DNA of 64,000 nt from Batillaria attramentaria. Taxonomy: Eukaryota; Mollusca; Gastropoda; Batillariidae. The stretch is taken from positions 140,001 through 204,000 of the forward strand of contig JACVVK020000382.1 in assembly GCA_018292915.2 (NCBI GenBank). Direction: 5' to 3'. Position numbers and translations under genes: made by a program. The first letter of the stretch is position 1. Every line of letters starts with the position of its first letter. The notes beneath the pieces are model-generated. The model searched no databases and was not told the DNA's origin. It worked only from the letters and a program-made list of their open reading frames with translations. This document shows positions 36,900 to 64,000 of the stretch, one piece after another.

Positions 36900-39450
36900 C
36901 CGGCTCAATGACATGATAAGGGTGAAGGCGATTTTTCACTGGTGGTTTCCTGGGTTTGAGCCTTGCTGTATTCAGAGAAGAACCGACCTGAAGGATTTTA
37001 ACCCCATGGAAACATTAATTATTCAAACTACGTACCAGATTCGAGTTGACAGTGGTAGAAAATTGCCACATTCGAAGCTCTGAATGCTAAACGAAGTGAT
37101 GTTAAAGCTCGTCACTGCGACTGATTTTATAAAGCTGCGGCTCTAACACTGAAAAAATCAGGGGGAAAAAAACAACAAAAAAAAACGACCTACTTTTCTT
37201 CCCCTGCGATCGCCGCTACTGCGCTATAAATAGAAACAATCATACGTGCCCTTACGGCCTAATCCGACCCGCACGCGGGCCTGAGGAGTTCTGACTGGAG
37301 AAAGAGAACACTTTCACGGGCACAATTTCCTTCAAGACAAATCCGCGAACATAATATTATTGTTTATTTTGATAAGCGACGACAGACTTCTACAGACGTT
37401 AGTGCTGTTTGCATACAAAGCGCGTGCATTGGTGTAAAAAGCAAAATGCATTAAGCTTTCAGAGAAATACAATGCAAAGAGCTTTTTATGTACGCTCTTT
37501 GTGCGATGTTAACGCCCATCGACCGACGATTTAGTAGGTAAGCACATTCCGACTCCAAAGCGCTGGAAGTCTGTGTTACTGCAATCAATGGCGTGTAAGA
37601 TGGGTTTAATTAGCACAGGTATGCGTCCCTTCTTTGGCCAGTGAAAAGGGGCAAAATGCAGGTTCTAGCATATATATAAGATATACAGAAAATGTGTATT
37701 TTCTAGCATATACGCGTGTGTGTAAGCAGGGAATGGCAGAAAGGACAGATACAGTGAAATTCTGAATCTCGGCTTTTTACAAATTACCATCAGTTATAAT
37801 AATAGTAAATACTATTACTTAATTAATCCCACTACTACTACTATTACATAGAAGGCATGACACAAAGTCGGAATTTACATTTTCTCATCAAGATGTTTGA
37901 GCAGAAAGGAAATGAACTATATGTTTTACACTGCATCTTCTTTGTTCTTGTCTGAACTAGACTGCCTTTTCCTCTTTAAAAGATATTTGAGACAGCCTTC
38001 TCCATTCTTCTCGAGGAATTTCAACCATACAGGGCTTGCCCGACCTATACAGATATAACAGTATTAAACCAAGAACATACAGCTACTGAGCTATTACAAA
38101 TACAGTTTTGTGTCTGTACAATGTCGGCTTTCGATTAGGATTCCTAGTAGAAAATGAAAATCGGGTTACACAGGCCCCTGTACAAAAGCACCACTAGAGA
38201 AATACCAATGGGTTTAGCCACAGGGTGTTAGTTCTACTACACTACCAGCTACAGACACAACATATACCTCTCAAAAGCACGAAAGCGGCAGACTGGGGGG
38301 AGGGTTAAGCTCGGTTGACAGACATAATGTACAGTTTTTGCGCTCAGGCACATGTGCTGTATGCAAAAAACAAAAAAAAAAATCACACACGATACCTTCT
38401 GAATCTCTGCAGAAAAAATTCTCTGATAAGTCTAGACCTGAGAAACAAAAAAAGATAAGCAACAAAACACAAATGAGGAACAATCCACAAAATCATGCGC
38501 TTTCTACTATAAACGGAGTTCTAAAGGGCTTTGTCACGCCAGACCAACCAGAACTCAAACGTGGGTGTGATAATATTTTGTGAACCAATCAAATTCCTGA
38601 TCTCATTATCTTATGTACAATGCAAGAACGTGATTGGCTCGCGCCCTTTTCGTCTCGGTCACTGATTGGTCGGTGTGAACCCCGTAAAATCTGACAAATC
38701 AAGTAAAGCTTCAAATCTTCCACTCCATGCACAAATTCAATTCATGGATGCCGTCATGCACAGCTCTATGGGAGAAACCATGCTATAAAACTCGCACACA
38801 AGTACGTTAAGTGTTCAATGATTATTCTGGATGTGGTTTTGTGGTGATATATTCTGAACAAGTGCGTGTCAGACAGTGAAAGATATAACATGATGTGCCG
38901 AGAATCTCAAAAGAGGCAAAATACCATAGAACACAAGATTCTGAACTTCAAAAACCGTGAGAAAATAAAAAGCTTGGTGCTGCGTGTATTTGCTTGACAC
39001 AAAACAATGATGCTGCTTGTATGTGCTCAAAACGAAACAAAACAGTGATGCTCCGTGTATTTGTTTAAAACAAAAACAAAACAAAAATCAATGATGCTGT
39101 GTGTGCTTGCTTGAAACAAAACCAAACAATATCGAGTTGCGCTGCAGTGGACGACAGTGTGACTCTACTTGTATCGTTTCCACACGCACAAAAAACACTG
39201 CACGCATGCACTCAAGCTGTAGTGACGTACTTGTTGTGCGACCTTGTAACTTGAGCGAAACAAAATGCCTCTCATAAACACTGCAAATTCACTGCTTCTC
39301 TGACATTTACGATACCGTTAAAGATCGTGGGGGAACAAACGGGATCGCGAGGTGAGGACGGAGGCATGAGAAGAACGTGGGAGGGGGTGGTGGGAGTGGG
39401 GAGGGGGGGCGGGGGGAAGGGGGCAGGGGTGAGGGAAAGATCTGGTCACC
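36900..39450. other. repeat-poor stretch left of DAGLA exon 4
   Basis: AT-richer, almost free of CA/GT arrays. It contains a possible exon-like segment at 37923-38044 (minus) and repeated words GTGTATTTG/GATGCT near 38970-39110. No DAGLA catalytic exon was found. Confidence 0.45.
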
Positions 39451-39453
39451 CAC

Positions 39454-60263
<20,810 letters not shown>

Positions 60264-60509
60264 CTTGTGGCTTCACTGTCGGGCTCTTCCAACTTCACAG
60301 GGATCTGCTACCGTCAGGCAGATGATACGGCTGAAAGCATCGTCCTTGTGGTGCTGTGCCTCTCAAGGGTAAAGCAGTCCATTCTGTGAAAAGTTCGTAA
60401 TCCTTCTTGGCGTAGTTCAAAGATCACGACCACAAGCACACACTACACACTGCTCCAACATACGAAACAGCCAGCCTTTGCGATCAGCCCCAGGCCTATT
60501 TTGCGTTGC

Positions 60510-60602
60510 AGCCGACACGGAAGTGTTTGCCGCTACTGGGCGCCAACATTCATTGGATGAAATTTCCGTCAGCTCGGGATTGCAATACCGGAAGTTGCTT
60601 GT
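60510..60602. promoter_or_regulatory. candidate bidirectional DAGLA/EXT2 core promoter
   Basis: It lies between the divergent DAGLA (ATG 60263, minus) and EXT2 (ATG 61309, plus) starts. It contains ACACGGAAGTG (60515-60525) and ACCGGAAGTTG (60587-60597), both ETS/GABP-type sites. It also has TGGGCGCCAAC (about 60538-60547, E2F-like on the reverse strand) and ATTGG (60552-60556, inverted CCAAT box). There is no TATA box. This mix is typical of CpG-type bidirectional promoters of housekeeping genes. The start sites themselves cannot be read from sequence. Confidence 0.5.
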
Positions 60603-61230
60603 AGGTTGAGTTGGGGTAGGGATATTATTTACGTTTAGAAGCTGTTTCACTTATCAGCTGGAGACATAATCTGTCAAACTGTGATATACACTGCATGAAG
60701 TACTTCCTTTTTGTCTGATTATAGTGTCGCTGGTATCAGTAATCCCGTAAGCTAGTCAGATCTAAAAGTAAATCCCCTGTCTCTCGCTCTCACTTTCGGC
60801 TTTCCGTTTGGTAATTTCTGTCTGGTTATTCCAGAGGGTGGTTTTGACTCGTAATATCGTTACTTACTATTAAGAATGCAAACAGGGTGCTGGAGATAAA
60901 ACGTATTTTGATATCACTTGATAACCTTTGACGTAGTGGCACGATGAAATGATTATTCATCATGACATTCTCGCTGGTATTGTATAGGAATTGGACAGTG
61001 AGTGCCAGAAACTTGATCGTCAGTAAGAGACACAAAGACTGAAATACGAAGACTTACACATTTTTTTAATTCAATTTGTACTCAGCTTTCTTTGCAGTAA
61101 CTGATGAATACTGTTGAATATCCTGTTGGATTTCTGATGTGCACCTATGTTGTTGTAACTCAACTGAGTAGTGAAGTTTTGCTTGGTTGAAGAGTATGGC
61201 ACAGTGTTTCGTTGTGGTTTTCAATTTCAG

Positions 61231-61308
61231 GTGGAACAGGGATGATGGTGCCAAAAAACTGATCAACACATTACTGTCTGAAGTGCTGTTGGTGGAGAGA
61301 CCAGCAGC
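61231..61308 (+). promoter_or_regulatory. EXT2: EXT2 5' UTR segment with short upstream ORF
   Basis: The sequence follows a good acceptor (ends 61230) and precedes the EXT2 start. ATGATG at 61242-61247 opens a six-codon frame ending TGA at 61260-61262, out of frame with EXT2. If this exon boundary is right, the transcript carries a uORF 47 nt before the main ATG, which could reduce initiation. The first non-coding exon upstream was not identified. Confidence 0.45.
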
Positions 61309-61823
61309 ATGCCGACCATGAGATCCAGGCGTCGTCCATCTTTTCTCCAACATTCACCATACGCTGTATTTGCAGCGATCGCCTTTGTGTTTGTATTACT
61401 GACTGTGCTTGGCCTGTTTTTCTGGCCATCTGAAGACATTGATGATGAATCTGTGCATCGTCTGCCTCGACATTTGGAAACGGACGAAGTGGTCCATATC
61501 ACCAGAAACAGCAAAAATGCAACCGAGAGGAACGTGTCTTGTACATTCCATACATGCATGAATGTCTACCATTGTGGTTACAATGATGAAACCAAGATAA
61601 GTGTGTATGTGTACCCCATCAAAGAGTATGTGGATGAAAATGGAAAGCCGGTGGTGACGCACATGTCCCGTGAGTTTGCGCAGATTTTGCAGGCAATCGT
61701 GGACAGTCCCTTCTACTCAAGCAATCCAGAGACCGCGTGCGTGTTCGTGCCATCAGTTGATCTCCTGAATCAGAACAATGTCTTCACAAAAGAGATGGGA
61801 AAAGTTCTTGCGTCACTGCCATG
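61309..61823 (+). CDS. EXT2: EXT2 coding exon 1 (signal anchor, stem, start of exostosin domain)
   Basis: The first in-frame ATG (61309) starts MPTMRSRRRPSF, and a second Met follows at codon 4. The exon encodes 171 codons plus two bases. The donor is ATG|GTAAAA (GT at 61824). The exon probably begins at 61231 after the acceptor TTTTCAATTTCAG, which leaves 78 bp of 5' UTR. That UTR holds two overlapping out-of-frame ATGs (61242, 61245) opening a six-codon upstream ORF that stops at 61260-61262. The open frame runs one codon past the donor to a TAA, which confirms the splice site. Confidence 0.93.
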
Positions 61824-63733
61824 GTAAAATAAATTTCTTGTTAGTATCAGTAGTTACACTTTTAATACACAAGATTACAGTAATACAATGGTATAGACCT
61901 TGACAAAGATGTTTCCATTTCTACCACCATCACCAACCCCCATCCCCATATCTCACATCCCCTTCTTATAAAATTAGGGTCACATGTTCTTTTATAAATA
62001 AATAATACAGGGAAAAGTTTAAAACTGCAGTGCATCAACCAGCAAGAACGTAAAATCAGTGTGTTGTGCATTACTTTTATTCCAGTCATATCATAATTTT
62101 CCTTTCATTTCCCTGCCAATTTCATTGACACCATAAAAATTTTGGGAAGCACATTGGTCTTATCTAATGTTAATATTTAACAGAATTCAGTTTAAGGGGC
62201 TGTTTTTAAAAGATTTGTCGAGTCCCAGTAGTCTGTTCAGGATTGGACCGTGGGCTCAAAGAAAGTCGCATGTCATGAAAACAGCCGTGATGGCTAAATG
62301 AAACATCCTTCTACCAGGCAAACAGCATTGGAGTTTCGAAAGTTGCAGTTTTCCATCTCAGCGGAGTTGTGAACGTAGAGGCTTTCACACATAATGCACC
62401 ATGTACTTATTTCAAACTTTTTCCAGGTGGAACCAGGGTACAAACCACCTCCTCTTCAACATGCTGCCTGGCACCTCCCCACACTACAACAGCTACCTGG
62501 AGGTAGACACAGGAAATGCTATAGTCGCTGGGGGCGGCTTCTCATCCACCTCACACCGTCGAACATTTGACATCTCCGTCCCTGTCTTCAATCCTCTTGT
62601 CAGGGATGTTGTGCTGCCGGAAAAATCATATCTGTAAGTATAAGGATTAATGTATAACAGTTAACGACAGCTTGGTAAACGCTGTGTTTCATGCAGAAAA
62701 TTTCAGATGTATTTGTTGTTTGTGGCCTGTACGGTTTAATCCAGTTACAGCTGCATCCACTTAAGTTAAACAATAAACGGGATGAAAAAGATTGCTGTCA
62801 TGCTTTAAAAGCATCTTAACTTTACGTGTTCGAAAGACGAAAAAGATTGCTGTCATGCTTTAAAAGCATCTTAACTTTACGTGTTCGACTTTAGCGGGCT
62901 AATCACCTATCAGTCATTCGCTGCTGTCGTTGCAAGTAACTTCTTGCTGAATGTCCTCTGTTATCTGTGCGGGTTTAGGGGCCTTAAACCAGTCTGATTC
63001 TTGGACAAACTTATAATGTTGCCATGCTTTGTCCAGTCTGCTCCTAGAGGTGTTTAGGGTGGAGGAGAAGAGAATGAACCCTCACTGAGAAGCAGTTGCT
63101 TCTGATACTGTGCTTGGCAGATGGCTTCTTAAGTTTGAAGCTGTGGCTGTGGGTAGTAGATTCAGTGTTCCGTGGAAATGGGTCCCTTCTTCATTTTTGC
63201 GAGAGGTGTTTGAAAACATACAACAGCAGATTTTTTTATTTTTTATTTTTGCTGCCCCAACTCTTTTGCCAGCTCCAGTGGTGTTCCTCCCAGGTCCTTG
63301 AAAGCTGGGGCAATTTTTGTTATGCATGATGATGGAGATGAGAATGATGTTAAGATGATGCTATGGAGGCCCGTGTGGTTTTGGACTGCGGGATGAGCAT
63401 TCCACGCTTCCTGTCATAAATATACCTTATGAAAAGTATGTAAGCACTTGTCACATATGCACTTCTCAGTTTTGTCTTTTTTTTTCTTCCTTCTTTGTTT
63501 AAATGAAAAATACATTCATTTTGGTGTGTGTTTCCAGTGAAGGACGCCAGTGGCTGGTGGTGTCGTCTCAGATGGGTCTGCACGAGGAATACAAACAGGT
63601 GCTGAGGGAGTTGCAGAGTCAGCATCCCACCACCTTCCTTCTCCTGGACGCTTGCCCTGACGAGCAGAAACCTTGGAACTACACTCGCCGCTGTCACGGA
63701 TCCACTGAATACAAATACCCTGAGATCCTGCAG
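61309..63733 (+). CDS. EXT2: exostosin-2 (heparan sulfate co-polymerase), 5' part (3 exons, partial)
   Basis: Spliced gene join(61309-61823, 62427-62633, 63538-63733), 918 coding bases = 306 codons with no stops. It continues past the right edge. EXT2 is a type II Golgi membrane protein that pairs with EXT1 to elongate heparan sulfate chains (GlcA/GlcNAc transferase complex). What is visible: a short basic cytoplasmic N terminus, one signal-anchor helix (about residues 18-39), a variable stem, then the start of the exostosin (GT47) domain with the motif CTFHTCMNVYHCGY (residues 78-91). NLL-type sequons N70-A-T and N75-V-S lie in the stem. Later blocks CVFVPSVDLLNQN, NHLLFNMLPG, VAGGGFS and VSSQMGLH match human EXT2 in order (from memory). 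The C-terminal GT64 domain lies outside the window. Confidence 0.93.
62212..62390 (+). repeat. dispersed repeat R3, copy 3 (EXT2 intron 1)
   Basis: It matches copy 1 closely (GATTTGTCGAGTCCCAGT, GTTCAGGATTGGACCG, AATGAAACATCCTT). It lies wholly within the 603-bp EXT2 intron, ending about 35 bp before the exon 2 acceptor. Confidence 0.65.
62427..62633 (+). CDS. EXT2: EXT2 coding exon 2
   Basis: The acceptor is CTTTTTCCAG (ends 62426) and the donor is TCT|GTAAGT (GT at 62634). The 207 bp encode W-NQGTNHLLFNMLPG, VDTGNAIVAGGGFSS and DISVPVFNPL, ending near LPEKSYL. These match the human WDRGTNHLLFNMLPG and GGGFSTWTYRQGYDVSIPV region. Entry and exit are both phase 2. The previous intron (61824-62426) holds one copy of dispersed repeat R3. 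Confidence 0.93.
62784..62888 (+). repeat. 55-bp tandem duplication (EXT2 intron 2)
   Basis: GAAAAAGATTGCTGTCATGC starts at 62784 and 62839, and about 50 bp are identical through ACGTGTTCGA. Near identity means a recent event. Confidence 0.88.
63245..63430 (-). mobile_element. SINE family 5, 5'-truncated (EXT2 intron 2)
   Basis: The same tail as the 52.1-kb copy (GCCAGCTCCAGTGGTGTTCC, TTATGCATGATGATGGAGAT, GATGATGCTATGGAGG on plus). It has no tRNA head and ends 107 bp before the EXT2 exon 3 acceptor. Confidence 0.75.
63538..63733 (+). CDS. EXT2: EXT2 coding exon 3
   Basis: The acceptor is GTGTTTCCAG (ends 63537) and the donor is CTGCAG|GTAGG (GT at 63734). The 196 bp complete the split Leu codon and encode EGRQWLVVSSQMGLHEEY through the block ending YPEILQ, which corresponds to human YFLLSSQVGLHPEY through YPQVLQ. 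The exit phase is 0. The next exon should start with the family block EATFC-like, outside the window. Downstream of the donor there is a (GTT)n run (63772-63802) and no further coding sequence to 64000. Confidence 0.92.
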
Positions 63734-64000
63734 GTAGGAACACGCTTGGAATTGAGAGCTGTGCAGCTTGTGTCGTTGTTGTTGTTGTTGTTGTTGTTGT
63801 TGCATTGTTGTTGGATTAATCCTCTTTTCTTTTTTCCTTTTTCTTTTTCATAGTGGGTGCTGATAGTCTTGACATGAACAGACATTCAAATTGCAGAAAG
63901 TACGTGAAAAATAAGAGCATACATGTGTACCATAATGCAATGCAAGTGCTTTTTACACTAAAAAATCTTGAATTTGAAGGTCTGGTTGAGCAAAAAAAAA

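Overview
The window is animal nuclear DNA. It has spliced genes with GT-AG introns, very dense CA/GT, CT/GA and mononucleotide microsatellites, several tRNA-derived SINE families, hAT-like MITEs and non-LTR retrotransposon remnants. Protein similarity and repeat style suggest a lophotrochozoan, most likely a marine gastropod mollusc. That placement is inference. There is no sign of bacterial or viral gene organisation. The long Cys-Val and His-Thr open frames are translated (GT)n and (CA)n arrays, not genes.

Two protein-coding genes are supported, arranged head to head. On the minus strand is the 5' half of a diacylglycerol lipase alpha-like gene (DAGLA). Four exons (60169-60263, 46686-46897, 41721-41822, 39454-39625) join in frame to give 193 complete codons plus two bases. 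They encode the N terminus, the four transmembrane helices and the start of the basic cytoplasmic linker. The catalytic exons were not found and probably lie to the left of the window, so positions 1-60 kb would be almost entirely DAGLA intron. On the plus strand is the 5' part of EXT2 (exostosin-2, heparan sulfate polymerase subunit). Three coding exons (61309-61823, 62427-62633, 63538-63733) join in frame to 306 codons, and the gene runs off the right edge. The start codons are 1.05 kb apart. Between them lies a likely bidirectional promoter with two ETS-like sites, an E2F-like site and an inverted CCAAT box (about 60515-60600).

The introns are full of mobile DNA. Family 1 SINEs have a tRNA-like head and an (ACCC)-rich tail, with about 19 copies or fragments. 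Family 2 SINEs end in (ATT)n, family 3 has three copies, and family 4 ends in (TACCA)n with two copies in opposite orientation. Family 5 includes a fragment in EXT2 intron 2. A 1.54-kb 5'-truncated LINE (47985-49525) carries a broken reverse transcriptase, a (TAAG)n tail and a 14-bp target-site duplication. A 143-bp copy of its tail with its own 14-bp duplication is at 17852-17994. There is a 3' end plus LTR of a Ty3/Gypsy-like element (about 41840-42452) and a hAT-like MITE with a perfect 8-bp duplication (45098-45427). Also present are a TIR family beginning CAGGGCCCGTATG, a large foldback element (7750-8690) and several cryptic minisatellites.

The most unusual signal is a dispersed 3'-tail module in about ten copies: TAG, a 5-6 bp stem, a loop of about 35-45 nt, the complementary stem, then AATAAAGT. 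A CT/GA array often follows. The stem has three different sequences in different copies, each with a matching partner, which looks like compensatory change preserving an RNA hairpin.
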